Notes under the pieces: generated by a model | Told to the model about the DNA's origin: nothing | Database searches by the model: none | The model's input: only the letters and a program-made list of their open reading frames with translations | Made by a program: the position numbers and the translations under genes | DNA from: Firmicutes bacterium UBA4996 | GTDB lineage: Bacteria > Bacillota > Limnochordia > Darwinibacteriales > Darwinibacteriaceae | DNA: 14,622 bases | Direction of reading: 5' to 3' | NCBI GenBank assembly: GCA_002396805.1 | Contig: DGYW01000008.1 | Coordinates: 1-14,622 of the forward strand | Shown here: positions 1 to 7,693 of the stretch, piece after piece | Layout of the letters: each line of letters begins with the position of its first letter | Numbering within the stretch: the stretch's first letter is position 1

Positions 1-112
1 ATATAACAATTTCGCTTACCAGGCAAGACGATCCCATGGATGGCCTAATCACAGTGTGTTGCTTGGAGTCTTCCTGTCGCCGTTATTGTTCTCACCAAAC
101 TTAGTTTGAAAA

Positions 113-808
113 CTATCCTCGATCAGGTTTCCGCGACTGAATCATCTTTAAAATGTTTTCCCGATAAAAAAATCCGCCCGTAAACAAAACAGCAACAAGG
201 ACTGAGACTCCAAGGGCTTGGCTATAATCGCCCTGATAAAGGTTGCTGCCTACAACAACGGAAGCAAACAATGCTGGCATGCGTGCCCCTAGAGTGAGTA
301 GCAAGAAACGCGGTCCATGTATGGGGGTCACGCCCCCAACATACGTCAGCAAATCTTTCGGTAGGCCGGGCAACAGAAACAAGAAAAAGATCACTAAATC
401 AGACTTTGAGCTCTTCACAATTTCACTAAGTCGCTCTAGTCTGTCTACAGAGGCAAACGCACGAACCAAAGGATAGCCCAATAACCTTGCCGCGCAGAAA
501 GCAATAGTTGAACCGAGGACCGCTCCAATTATTAGGTAAAGTGTCCCTAACCAAGTGCCAAAAATGTAACCGGCAGCGATCTGCACAACTTCACCGGGGA
601 TTACAGGGATCACGATTTGCAGGATCTGGATCAAGATAAATACTAGAACGCCTCCGTATCCATAACTCCGAATCAGCTCTCGAAACTGATCAGGATCACT
701 GACCGTTTCCGTAATCAGGGGTGCGTAGGTTTTGCTAACAAAAACTAATAGAAGCACAAAAATGACAAATACGATTACATTAAGAACGGGTATTCTGTAA
801 CGGCGAAT
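113..808 (-). CDS. TVP38/TMEM64 (VTT/SNARE-associated) family membrane protein, ATT start
   Basis: Integral membrane protein of the VTT/DedA-like superfamily; bacterial members are generally of unknown substrate. The central part carries family features: PVIPGEVVQIAAGYIFG followed by a glycine-rich hydrophobic stretch, and the later FLFLLPGLPKDLLTYVGG segment. Several hydrophobic helices span the protein, including one at the extreme N-terminus. The first ordinary start is GTG at 755-757, but it would cut that helix in half and has no ribosome site. The frame stays open upstream, and at 806-808 an ATT codon sits 8 bases after a perfect AAGGAGG (817-823). This start gives MRRYRIPVLNVIVFVIFV, a basic end followed by a whole membrane helix, and 231 residues. 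Family assignment is firm; the ATT start is inferred. The gene lies 45 bases after the kinase-like gene with no terminator between them, so cotranscription is likely. Confidence 0.85.
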   Translation of the reverse strand: MRRYRIPVLNVIVFVIFVLLLVFVSKTYAPLITETVSDPDQFRELIRSYGYGGVLVFILIQILQIVIPVIPGEVVQIAAGYIFGTWLGTLYLIIGAVLGSTIAFCAARLLGYPLVRAFASVDRLERLSEIVKSSKSDLVIFFLFLLPGLPKDLLTYVGGVTPIHGPRFLLLTLGARMPALFASVVVGSNLYQGDYSQALGVSVLVAVLFTGGFFYRENILKMIQSRKPDRG

Positions 809-816
809 CGTGCTTA

Positions 817-823
817 CCTCCTT
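817..823 (-). promoter_or_regulatory. Ribosome binding site deciding the ATT start of the VTT gene
   Basis: On the minus strand the sequence reads AAGGAGGTAAGCACG then ATT. The seven-base AAGGAGG matches the 16S anti-Shine-Dalgarno sequence fully. No ATG, GTG, TTG or CTG follows at normal distance in the frame that encodes the membrane protein; only ATT at 806-808 does. Confidence 0.7.
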
Positions 824-853
824 CGACTTTGCTATAGTGTGACATAGAGCAGA

Positions 854-1810
854 CTATTGTACTCTGCGAAATATCTTTCCATTATTGCCCCAATCATAAT
901 TCCCTTGCACGGTAAACCTAGCCTCCCCATCTAAAAATGCAAATTGTAGAGTAATAGGAAAGGAAATAAACTCAAACCGCTCCTCCCCCTGGTACTTCAT
1001 AGGCATATAAGGCCAGAATACTGATGAATAAAGGAGCTCGGTCTGTTCATCGAAGCTAATTGTCCAAATGGCCTCTCCATCTTCTACCCGGAATATTCCG
1101 CAATATTTGTTTGGGTCCGGGAGTTTACTCATCTCTTTTAGGTAAGTGTACCCCGCCGCTTCAGTGATCTCCTGAGTGTACTCATCCCAGCGCTCTTCTG
1201 AAGTGTCAATCCTTACCTTGTCCGAAGACAATACTTCAAATATCTTTTCCATACATTCCTGTTCGAATAACAAGTTGGCGAAGATACTTTCATCACCAGT
1301 ATACGCATTTGTCTTGAAGTAACCATAAGGTTGAGGTTCTGCCATGATAATGGCCCGCCAGCGATTACCTCGAGCTTGAAAAGCCTTTTCAAAGCTGAAC
1401 CGAAGATTAGGCCGATATAAAAAAACGACCAACGGATCAATATCACTTAATAACTCGATTATTTCACCATAAAATCCTCTGATCTCCCGTTCAGACCATG
1501 AACTCTGCAGTAAGTAGCGATCCAGTGCATGCAAAAAGCACCCTTCTAGAACACAAATCTCATTGCTTTTCCTTAGGGCTTCGGCGAATTGTCTCCATTT
1601 AGCCAACATTTGCTCACGGTTTGACTCCATGCCTGTAACTGTATGGAGATCGCCGGCAGTAAATTCTCCATCACGAATTGGGTGGTTTGCACATTCTTCA
1701 TGGAGCCAATAAACACTATGTTCTCGAGCGATTTGTTGGTAGACACTTTTTGACACAGACGATTTTCCGACAGTAGAAGGTCCATCTATAATAATAAGTC
1801 GATGCCCCAC
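854..1810 (-). CDS. P-loop kinase-like protein with beta-rich C-terminal extension
   Basis: 318 residues. The N-terminus MGHRLIIIDGPSTVGKSS is a hydrophobic strand followed by a Walker A loop (GPSTVGKS, residues 10-17). A second strand ending in CVLEG (about 86-90) fits the Walker B position of small-molecule or nucleotide kinases such as thymidylate kinase or chloramphenicol phosphotransferase. The true substrate cannot be read from the sequence. Residues about 232-318 form a separate segment rich in aromatic and alternating hydrophobic residues (YCGIFRVEDGEAIWTISFD and following), probably a small beta domain that ordinary P-loop kinases lack. The start is GTG at 1808-1810 with GAAGGAAGGG upstream. 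It begins 28 bases after the histidine kinase stop, so it may be the next gene of that operon. General class is confident; function is unknown. Confidence 0.7.
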   Translation of the reverse strand: MGHRLIIIDGPSTVGKSSVSKSVYQQIAREHSVYWLHEECANHPIRDGEFTAGDLHTVTGMESNREQMLAKWRQFAEALRKSNEICVLEGCFLHALDRYLLQSSWSEREIRGFYGEIIELLSDIDPLVVFLYRPNLRFSFEKAFQARGNRWRAIIMAEPQPYGYFKTNAYTGDESIFANLLFEQECMEKIFEVLSSDKVRIDTSEERWDEYTQEITEAAGYTYLKEMSKLPDPNKYCGIFRVEDGEAIWTISFDEQTELLYSSVFWPYMPMKYQGEERFEFISFPITLQFAFLDGEARFTVQGNYDWGNNGKIFRRVQ

Positions 1811-1838
1811 TTTAATTCCCTTCCTTCAGTGAAAATGG

Positions 1839-3287
1839 TCAAAGTGGAAGGACAAATTGGACACATGCCCCTCCGGTTTCTCCGTTGAAAGCCTTAATTG
1901 TGCCACCTTGCTTCTCCACTAGCCTCTTCACGATAAATAGACCTAATCCCGAGCTACTACCTACCCTAGTTCGGGCTGCATCACCACGATAGAACTTGTC
2001 AAACAAATGAACCAATTCTTCTGAGCTAAAACCTTTCCCAGTATCACAGACTGCGAACTCTATCCACCGCTCACCCACACTAGCTTCAAGCTTAATGGTC
2101 CCATTTTCTTGTGTATAATGCAAGCTGTTTAAAAGGATATTATCCAAGATCCGATCTAGTCTGGGCAGATCAAGCTCTACACTAATGTTATCCCAACTCT
2201 GCTCATTAAGATGAACTTGAAAATCAATCCCTCTGTGTGCCGCAATTACCCGATAATCATCCTGCTTTCTTTTGAGATATGTAGCCACATCTACTAGTTC
2301 TTTCCTCAGATCAAGTGGCATTGTTTCTAACTCAGTTGCATAAAGCAAATCGCCAACCATATCCGCTCCCCTTCGTGCGTTATTCGCGATTACCTGAAGA
2401 TAGCGTCCTTCGTTTTCTACAAGGGGTCCCTTATCTAAAAGAGCTTCCGCATATGCTTGAATGAGGGAGAAAGGGGTCTTGAGGTCGTGAGCTAAAGACT
2501 CCATCTCTTCGTGCCTTGTCTGCTCTAGACGCCATTGAGATACTAGAGACTCTCTAAGGGCGCCCTTCATCTCATTGAAAGATGCACAAAGCCTGCCTAG
2601 CTCGTTGTCTCCCTCGTAACTGATCTCAAAGTTCAAGTCTTGCTCTTTCACCTTTTGGGCCGCATCAATTAGAACATTCATAGGTTCTTCGATGTTTTTT
2701 GCAAACTTCCTGGCAAATAGCAGGGTGAACAAGACTATAAACAAGAAAGGTGAGAAGAATACGATATAACCTAGAGGAAGCAGCCAAAGCTTGTCGGTTA
2801 ATCTAGGGAAATAAGGTGTTAACCGGTACGATAAGGAAATACCTCCTACCAATTCGCCTTCAGGGGAAAAAACCGGAATTGTACGAAAAAATCTACCCCC
2901 CACTCCTTGAGTGGTATTGATCGATCTAAATAACTCCTCCCTACTTTGGATCCTTTCTTCCCGATCCGTTCCATAAAGAACGACTCCCTCTTCATCAAAC
3001 ACCTGATATAATAGTCCCTCGTGGGGAACCAATTCCTCAAGTCGAGAATGGTCTTGCAAAACGGCTGGACCAAGCTCTCTGATTTCCGCTTCAATTTGAG
3101 GTATTTGCTTCTCAAAGTAGTTAGCCGGTTGTACTTTGCGACCTTCCACATTGAGATACAACCGAATTCCTAAGAGGTAAGTGACTATACTTGCCACAAA
3201 ACTCAGGACAAGAACGAGGATGAAGGTAACTACAAACTGGGTCTTAAAAGACCTGGTAGATAAAGGACGCTTACCTGCAGGTTTCAT
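1839..3287 (-). CDS. Membrane sensor histidine kinase (HAMP, HisKA, HATPase)
   Basis: 482 residues. Membrane helices at about 17-41 and 168-191 enclose an extracytoplasmic region of about 125 residues that would be the sensor. A HAMP linker (about 192-245) leads to the dimerisation/phosphoacceptor helix with SLAHDLKTPFSLI, His267 being the likely phosphorylated residue. The ATPase domain shows the N box (LDNILLNSLHYT, 381-392), G1 (DTGKG, 415-419), F box (FDKFYR, 429-434) and G2 (GLGL, 447-450). The ATG overlaps the response-regulator TGA as ATGA at 3284-3287, so the pair is translationally coupled. Its position after LanFEG-type transporter genes suggests that it senses an antimicrobial peptide or the damage one causes, as in lantibiotic/Cpr systems. 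The large extracytoplasmic loop makes it unlike the short-loop BceS-type kinases. Confidence 0.93.
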   Translation of the reverse strand: MKPAGKRPLSTRSFKTQFVVTFILVLVLSFVASIVTYLLGIRLYLNVEGRKVQPANYFEKQIPQIEAEIRELGPAVLQDHSRLEELVPHEGLLYQVFDEEGVVLYGTDREERIQSREELFRSINTTQGVGGRFFRTIPVFSPEGELVGGISLSYRLTPYFPRLTDKLWLLPLGYIVFFSPFLFIVLFTLLFARKFAKNIEEPMNVLIDAAQKVKEQDLNFEISYEGDNELGRLCASFNEMKGALRESLVSQWRLEQTRHEEMESLAHDLKTPFSLIQAYAEALLDKGPLVENEGRYLQVIANNARRGADMVGDLLYATELETMPLDLRKELVDVATYLKRKQDDYRVIAAHRGIDFQVHLNEQSWDNISVELDLPRLDRILDNILLNSLHYTQENGTIKLEASVGERWIEFAVCDTGKGFSSEELVHLFDKFYRGDAARTRVGSSSGLGLFIVKRLVEKQGGTIKAFNGETGGACVQFVLPL

Positions 3288-3982
3288 GACCTATCCCTCT
3301 CCCACTTATAACCGATTCCCCACACGGTAGTAATGTATGAAGTGTTAGGGTCGTTCTCGCTGATTTTCCCCCGAATATTCTTAATATGTTCTACTACAGT
3401 ACTAGCATCCCCATCCGCATCGTAGCCCCAGACCTTCTCATAAATTTGATCTTTAGAAAAGACTTGTCCAGGGTGGAGCGCGAGTAGTTCTAGAATATCA
3501 AACTCCCGCTTGGTAAGGCTAAGCACATCGTTCTTGACTCTTGCCTGGCGGCCTTTTAGATCAATGGTGAGGTTACGAAAGTGAAGCCAATTCCGGATTT
3601 CTGATTGGTTTTGCAGCATGGCGCGGTTCTCACGACGCAAATGGGCCTCAACGCGAGCCAGTAACTCCTGAAGACTAAAGGGTTTGACAATATAGTCATC
3701 ACCGCCTAGAGCGAACCCCTTAATACGGTCTGTTTCCCCTTGTTTAGCACTTACAAACAAAATTGGGCAGGATATGGAATCCCGAATCCGCCTACAAAGC
3801 TCATAACCGTCCATATGGGGCATCATGATATCTAGAATAATTAAATCCGGTTGACTTTTAATCTGCTCTAGGCCATTTAGACCATCATAGGCAGTAAGGA
3901 CCGTATGACCCTTCGCTTCTAAAGAGTCTTTGAGCAATGCTACAAGGTCTTGCTCATCATCAATGATCAGAATCTTCGCCAT
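3284..3982 (-). CDS. OmpR/PhoB-family response regulator
   Basis: 232 residues. The receiver domain has the acidic pair D8-D9, phosphoacceptor D51 (LIILDIMMPHMDGY), S78 in the position usually Thr/Ser, and K100 (IVKPF). A winged-helix DNA-binding domain follows (about 130-230), with LTKREFDILELLALHPGQVF and the C-terminal YITTVWGIGYKW wing, classic for the OmpR family. The start ATG has GAGGAGG seven bases upstream (3990-3995), placed directly in the stop region of the preceding permease gene. Partner kinase overlaps its end by 4 bases. It probably controls the transporter operon that it belongs to; candidate palindromic sites lie upstream of that operon. The regulon itself is inferred. Confidence 0.95.
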   Translation of the reverse strand: MAKILIIDDEQDLVALLKDSLEAKGHTVLTAYDGLNGLEQIKSQPDLIILDIMMPHMDGYELCRRIRDSISCPILFVSAKQGETDRIKGFALGGDDYIVKPFSLQELLARVEAHLRRENRAMLQNQSEIRNWLHFRNLTIDLKGRQARVKNDVLSLTKREFDILELLALHPGQVFSKDQIYEKVWGYDADGDASTVVEHIKNIRGKISENDPNTSYITTVWGIGYKWERDRS

Positions 3983-3997
3983 GACACAGCCTCCTCA

Positions 3998-4768
3998 TTA
4001 AGCCAGTGTTTTTCTCCCTTCCCATTTGTTGAACCAAACCAAACCCCCAACTAGCAGTAACAAGAGAAAAACAACCGCGTAAAGACTACCTTTCACCATC
4101 AATAGGGTGAATAAGTCCTCAGAAAGACTAATCCCCTTACTCTTGGCCAGATAAAATAATGGTAGAACCCACAATCGTACTGGCCATCCCCACGGTATAT
4201 AGGGCCAAACCGCATCGCCTAGGGGAGTCACCATGAGAGCACCTAGCAATAACCCACCGCCTCCCATCCCAATTGAAGGTCCCATTCCCCAAGCGAGGCT
4301 TATCCACAAATGCAAGGCTAAAAGTGGAATGGTGGTAGCTTCCACAATAAGTGCTGCAACCAGAAAAGAAAAGCAAGAAACGGGTAGCTGCAACACATAC
4401 CGCAGACCCAAGAGTAATGTTCCTAAAGCAAAAGCGGTACTTATGGAGCTTAGAAGAATTTGCATGCCCAGTTTACCTAAATAAACCCTAGTACGAGATG
4501 TTTTGCTACTAAGCAGATTCCAACAATCACCAGCCCGTTCCTCTTGCTGAACCATCAGTCCCGCTAAAAGTCCCGTCCCCACAGGTACCACTAAGGCTGC
4601 CCAGACCTGAAAGAACGTGGAGAAAATTGATAGTTCTAAAGTAGGGGTGATCTTTCTATTAGAGAAATACCACACCAAGAGGGAAGAAAGCAACACTGGC
4701 AGACCAAAAACCAACCACTTGATTGGAGTGCGTTTGAGTTTAAGCCATTCTGTCTTTAATACACTCAC
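3998..4768 (-). CDS. Lantibiotic-protection ABC transporter permease, MutG/EpiG type
   Basis: 256 residues, about six membrane helices, preceded by the short amphipathic start MSVLKTEWLKLKRTP typical of LanE/LanG permeases. Internal features such as QEERAGDCWNLL after the second helix and WPYIPWGWPVRL before the last ones match this permease group and resemble the neighbouring permease (QEKRAGNYKGI, CIPWSWPIRL). The frame is open to an upstream GTG at 4807, but the GTG at 4766-4768 is preferred. It overlaps the previous stop as GTGA, has GGGGGTGAAG just upstream, and gives a protein of nearly the same length as its partner. The pair would form the membrane channel that expels a bacteriocin-like peptide from the outer face of the membrane. 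The specific subunit name (G versus E) is inferred from order and similarity remembered, not from a search. Confidence 0.82.
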   Translation of the reverse strand: MSVLKTEWLKLKRTPIKWLVFGLPVLLSSLLVWYFSNRKITPTLELSIFSTFFQVWAALVVPVGTGLLAGLMVQQEERAGDCWNLLSSKTSRTRVYLGKLGMQILLSSISTAFALGTLLLGLRYVLQLPVSCFSFLVAALIVEATTIPLLALHLWISLAWGMGPSIGMGGGGLLLGALMVTPLGDAVWPYIPWGWPVRLWVLPLFYLAKSKGISLSEDLFTLLMVKGSLYAVVFLLLLLVGGLVWFNKWEGRKTLA

Positions 4769-5526
4769 ACCTTCACCCCCTGGTGGGAAAATGATAGTCC
4801 AGTACACCCAGTTAAGATCAGAAAAGTTATTAAGGACAACCCTATTCCCAAGGGAATAACCGCGGGATCCAACAACGAGCTTGTTGCTTCCAAGAACATC
4901 CCGTTAGGGTGCACTCCAATTAACGGACTCATCAAACGGATAGGCCAGCTCCAGGGTATACAAAACCAGTAGGATTCTGGTGCACCAAGCACACCAGCGA
5001 CGAAACCGAAAATGCCCACAAGCATACTAGCTAACGTCCCACCCCTATGGGCAACCCATAGTTGTAGAGGTATGATGGGTAAAGCAGTTAACCACAGTAG
5101 TAAGCCTCCTACCAAGATTTTGCGCCACGGAACATCGTCATGGGCGATCAGCAAGCCAAAAACTAAGACCACAACGACCAAGACCACAGTGGTCAATAAG
5201 GCATAGTAGGCCACAACAAGAATCTTGCTTATCCATAAAAGCTGTGGCGACACGAAACGCGTTCTTATTCCTTTATAATTTCCTGCTCTTTTTTCTTGGC
5301 TTTCGGTCAATGAGGCAACGAGAGCGAGACCCAAAGGAAGAAAGAGTACTGGCCACCAGTTGTAAACAAGTGCTAGAACGAATTCCCAGGGTTGCTCTTG
5401 AAAGCCTGGCATAAGAAACCTTTGGGTAAGAGCTACTAAAACAAAAAAGGAAGGTGCCAATACCATGAGCATTCTAGTAAATGTACGTTTATATTTTAAG
5501 TGTTCTGCAGATAAGAGGTTTTTCAT
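4765..5526 (-). CDS. Lantibiotic-protection ABC transporter permease, MutE/EpiE type
   Basis: 253 residues with about six hydrophobic helices (for example near 15-36, 100-125, 135-156 and 228-250). N-terminus MKNLLSAEHLKYKRTFTR is the short basic amphipathic lead of LanE/LanG proteins, followed by the family-like YNWWPVLFLPLGLAL, QEKRAGNY and IPWSWPIRLMSPLIG segments. The ATG shares one base with the ATPase stop (TAATG at 5524-5528), with GAGAGGA in front, and its own TGA overlaps the next permease GTG. Such tight overlap indicates a fixed stoichiometry complex. It should act in the cytoplasmic membrane with the ATPase and the second permease to remove lantibiotic-like or other cationic peptides. 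The peptide is not known. Confidence 0.84.
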   Translation of the reverse strand: MKNLLSAEHLKYKRTFTRMLMVLAPSFFVLVALTQRFLMPGFQEQPWEFVLALVYNWWPVLFLPLGLALVASLTESQEKRAGNYKGIRTRFVSPQLLWISKILVVAYYALLTTVVLVVVVLVFGLLIAHDDVPWRKILVGGLLLWLTALPIIPLQLWVAHRGGTLASMLVGIFGFVAGVLGAPESYWFCIPWSWPIRLMSPLIGVHPNGMFLEATSSLLDPAVIPLGIGLSLITFLILTGCTGLSFSHQGVKV

Positions 5527-6227
5527 TATTTTCCTCTCCCCACTGTCTTAATGAATAGTTCCTCAAGATCCAATCCTGGATCTACCGGGCCCTCGAATTT
5601 CAATTCACCCTCACTAATAATGCCAACATGGTCCACAATTTGGGCTACCTCGGTTAAGATGTGGCTAGATAAAATGACGGTTATCCCTTTACTTGGCAAC
5701 GAACGGATGAGTTGTCTTAAGTCTTGGATGCCCAAGGGATCTAGCCCGTTAGTGGGTTCGTCAAGAATAAGCAATTTGGGGTGCCCCAAAAGGGCTATGG
5801 CAATGCCCAACCTTTGTTTCATACCGGTGGAGAATTGGAAAGTCAGTTTTCTACCCGTATCCGTTAAGCCCACCAGTGCCAAAACCCTGTTGATCTCGTC
5901 TCGCCCTTGCCGCAAACCCATCAATCTCGTGTGAATCTGTAAATTTTCAGTTGCTGTCAAATTGCCATATAATGCAGGAGATTCGATCAAGGCGCCCATC
6001 GATTTTAGATGATCTCGTTGCCATGGTTCGCCAAAGACAAACACTTCACCCTCAGTAGGTTTGATCAATCCCGTTAGCATTTTCATAGTAGTGGATTTGC
6101 CGGCCCCATTAGCCCCTAACAGTCCATAAATGGAACCTTCTGGTACGCTTAAGGAAACGTTATTAACCGCTAGATGCTTACCATAGCGTTTCTTCAAATT
6201 ACGTGTTTCCGTAACTACACTTCTCAT
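5526..6227 (-). CDS. Lantibiotic-protection (LanF/CprA-type) ABC transporter ATP-binding protein
   Basis: 233 residues. Walker A is GANGAGKS (38-45), Walker B LLILDE (152-157), with D-loop GLD (161-163) and switch His189 (SSHIL). The signature is FSTGMKQR (132-139) rather than LSGGQ. In the Q-loop position the residue is Glu82 in GALIESPALYGNL. Replacement of Gln by Glu (the E-loop) is a known hallmark of LanF immunity ATPases such as NukF, and the IESPALY.NLTA context is that of the gallidermin-type family. First gene of the operon: ATG at 6225-6227 with GGGGAGGAAT upstream (6234-6241). It powers the two permeases that follow. The arrangement ATPase, permease, permease, regulator, kinase matches known self-protection and Cpr-like resistance loci. 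Confidence 0.9.
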   Translation of the reverse strand: MRSVVTETRNLKKRYGKHLAVNNVSLSVPEGSIYGLLGANGAGKSTTMKMLTGLIKPTEGEVFVFGEPWQRDHLKSMGALIESPALYGNLTATENLQIHTRLMGLRQGRDEINRVLALVGLTDTGRKLTFQFSTGMKQRLGIAIALLGHPKLLILDEPTNGLDPLGIQDLRQLIRSLPSKGITVILSSHILTEVAQIVDHVGIISEGELKFEGPVDPGLDLEELFIKTVGRGK

Positions 6228-6241
6228 TTCATATTCCTCCC

Positions 6242-6279
6242 CAAAACGTTTTGTCCCCTTTAATATAAATCACATTTAT
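6242..6279 (-). promoter_or_regulatory. Probable promoter/operator region of the ABC-two-component operon
   Basis: On the minus strand TATATT (plus 6262-6267) is a fair -10 box; no good -35 stands 16-18 bases upstream, fitting an activated promoter. Two palindromes lie here: ATAAAT-GTG-ATTTAT (6265-6279), overlapping the -10, and the perfect 12-base CAAAACGTTTTG (6242-6253), between the presumed start point and the ribosome site. They could bind the operon's response regulator or another regulator; this is inference. Confidence 0.4.
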
Positions 6280-6296
6280 CAAGGAACTATAAAGAC

Positions 6297-6324
6297 ATAA
6301 AAAAACACCAGGCAACCTGGCGTT
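6297..6324 (-). terminator. Rho-independent terminator after adenosine deaminase
   Basis: Minus-strand arms AACGCCAGG and CCTGGTGTT pair over nine positions (one G-U) with a three-base loop, followed by a run of seven T (plus 6299-6305). It sits 22 bases after the adenosine deaminase stop and separates that gene group from the ABC operon promoter. Confidence 0.88.
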
Positions 6325-6346
6325 ATTTAGACGGGGGCTAGTAGAA

Positions 6347-7381
6347 TTACCAATTGGTAGTCTGTGTTTTCGCCTTGAAGTCATCGAAGGTCTCGTGCAG
6401 CCTTTGCTTGTGTCGATAATCAGAAAAAGAGACATTGACGGCATTGCGAAACAAGGTCTCCAAATCCTTTGTATCTAGGTCATAGTAAGCATCTAGTTCG
6501 CCAAATTCCCTGGTTAAGGTTGTATTTGAGACAGTGCGGTTATCGGTATTAACAGTAACGGGTAACCCCCTGTTCAGAAACGTCAACAAAGGATAGTCCT
6601 CCCAGCTGGCCGCGGCCTTTGTTTGTAGATTGCTTACAGGACACAGCTCAATACCGATGTTGTTTTCAAAGCAAAACTCCATTAGATCGGTATCGTTTTT
6701 TATGGAAATCCCATGTCCAATGCGTTTTGCACCGAAGGATAGTGCAGCCCGAACACTAGTGGGGCCGTCGGCTTCTCCCGCGTGAATTGTAAACGGAATC
6801 CCCTTGCTGGCCGCCTCTTTAAACAAAGCTCTATACTTGTGTGTGGGAAACCTGTTTTCGTCCCCAGCTAAATCTAGTGCTACAACACCCTGATCACCAT
6901 ATCTGACTGCAGCCGATAGCACCTGGGCGTTGTCTTCATAGGCGTGATTCCGCAGAGCACATAGGATTACGCCGTAGGCCACCCCGAATTGTCGCCTCCC
7001 TGCTTCTAATCCCTGCAATACACTATCTATAACCACATCAAGGCTTAGCTTTTCACGCATCGAAAGCGTGGGCGCAAACCGCACCTCCATATAGACCACA
7101 TTTTCTTTGGAAGCATCGGCCAGCAAATTATGGGAAGCAGTAAATAGATTTTCCGCGGATTGAAGGCAGGCTATTGGCAACTTAAAGCGAGACAGGTATT
7201 CAGACAAACTAGTGCAACTTTGCGGAACGGTAATCTGACTCATGAGTCCAGGTAGATCCTCTGGAAGCGCTATGTCGGCATTTTTTGCCAGTTCACGGAT
7301 TGTATGGGCAGACAACGAACCGTCTAGGTGACAGTGCAGGTCAATTTTGGGCATCTGCCTAATATACTCCTGGTTTGTCAT
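6347..7381 (-). CDS. add: Adenosine deaminase
   Basis: 344 residues, full length for bacterial adenosine deaminase, which converts adenosine (and deoxyadenosine) to inosine in cytoplasmic purine salvage. The metal and catalytic residues are visible: H16 and H18 in DLHCHLDG, H200 with catalytic E203 in IHAGEADG, H223 in RIGHG, and D280 in VNTDNRTVS. The position after the zinc-binding Asp is Asn (TDN), a variant I recall as common in bacterial members rather than a defect. The DLAGDE motif (170-175) is also present. ATG at 7379-7381 is preceded by GAAAGGAAGG. It follows DUF2164 by 40 bases and is the last gene before a strong terminator. No other purine gene is adjacent. Function by family is confident. 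Confidence 0.95.
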   Translation of the reverse strand: MTNQEYIRQMPKIDLHCHLDGSLSAHTIRELAKNADIALPEDLPGLMSQITVPQSCTSLSEYLSRFKLPIACLQSAENLFTASHNLLADASKENVVYMEVRFAPTLSMREKLSLDVVIDSVLQGLEAGRRQFGVAYGVILCALRNHAYEDNAQVLSAAVRYGDQGVVALDLAGDENRFPTHKYRALFKEAASKGIPFTIHAGEADGPTSVRAALSFGAKRIGHGISIKNDTDLMEFCFENNIGIELCPVSNLQTKAAASWEDYPLLTFLNRGLPVTVNTDNRTVSNTTLTREFGELDAYYDLDTKDLETLFRNAVNVSFSDYRHKQRLHETFDDFKAKTQTTNW

Positions 7382-7421
7382 CTATTCCTTCCTTTCACTT
7401 TCAGGTATCCTTCTACCATAG

Positions 7422-7661
7422 TCACTTCATGTTCCATATTTCTAGCGCTGCTAAATCCTCAAGTTTGTCATTGATAAAGGTATGGGCATCGCGTAAGCCC
7501 TGATTATAATATGTAGGACCGAGTTGCTCACAGAAATAGTCTAACAAGAACCCGGCAGCCAATTCACCTAGCTCTTCATCGCGTTCTTCATGGAAATAAG
7601 CAATGATTCCTTCAATGAGCTTATCACGATTTTCCTTGTCTAGTTTTAGACGCTGATCCAT
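7422..7661 (-). CDS. DUF2164 family small protein
   Basis: 79 residues, normal length for the DUF2164 family, whose function is not known. The sequence has the family pattern: N-terminal LDKENRDKLIEGIIAYFHEERDEELGELAAGFLLDYF, broken by a helix and then LGPTYYNQGLRDAHTFINDKLEDL (given here in parts; key residues are EELGELAA, GP.YYNQG.RDA and LEDL). It is predicted to be all-helical and cytoplasmic, with no signal peptide. ATG at 7659-7661 has GGAGGTGA a few bases upstream. It lies 32 bases after the DUF2200 gene on the same strand and 40 before adenosine deaminase, so all three may share a transcript. Confidence 0.8.
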   Translation of the reverse strand: MDQRLKLDKENRDKLIEGIIAYFHEERDEELGELAAGFLLDYFCEQLGPTYYNQGLRDAHTFINDKLEDLAALEIWNMK

Positions 7662-7693
7662 AATTCACCTCCACGTTACCAAATGCACCTTCA

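Noticed and set aside
97..109. CAAACT-T-AGTTTG palindrome after the VTT gene
   Set aside because: Loop too small and no T tract for a terminator; likely chance. Positions 1-112 otherwise hold nothing I can support.
6228..6346. Possible short lantibiotic precursor gene near the immunity operon
   Set aside because: The gap is filled by a terminator and promoter; no Cys/Ser/Thr-rich small frame with a ribosome site was found there.
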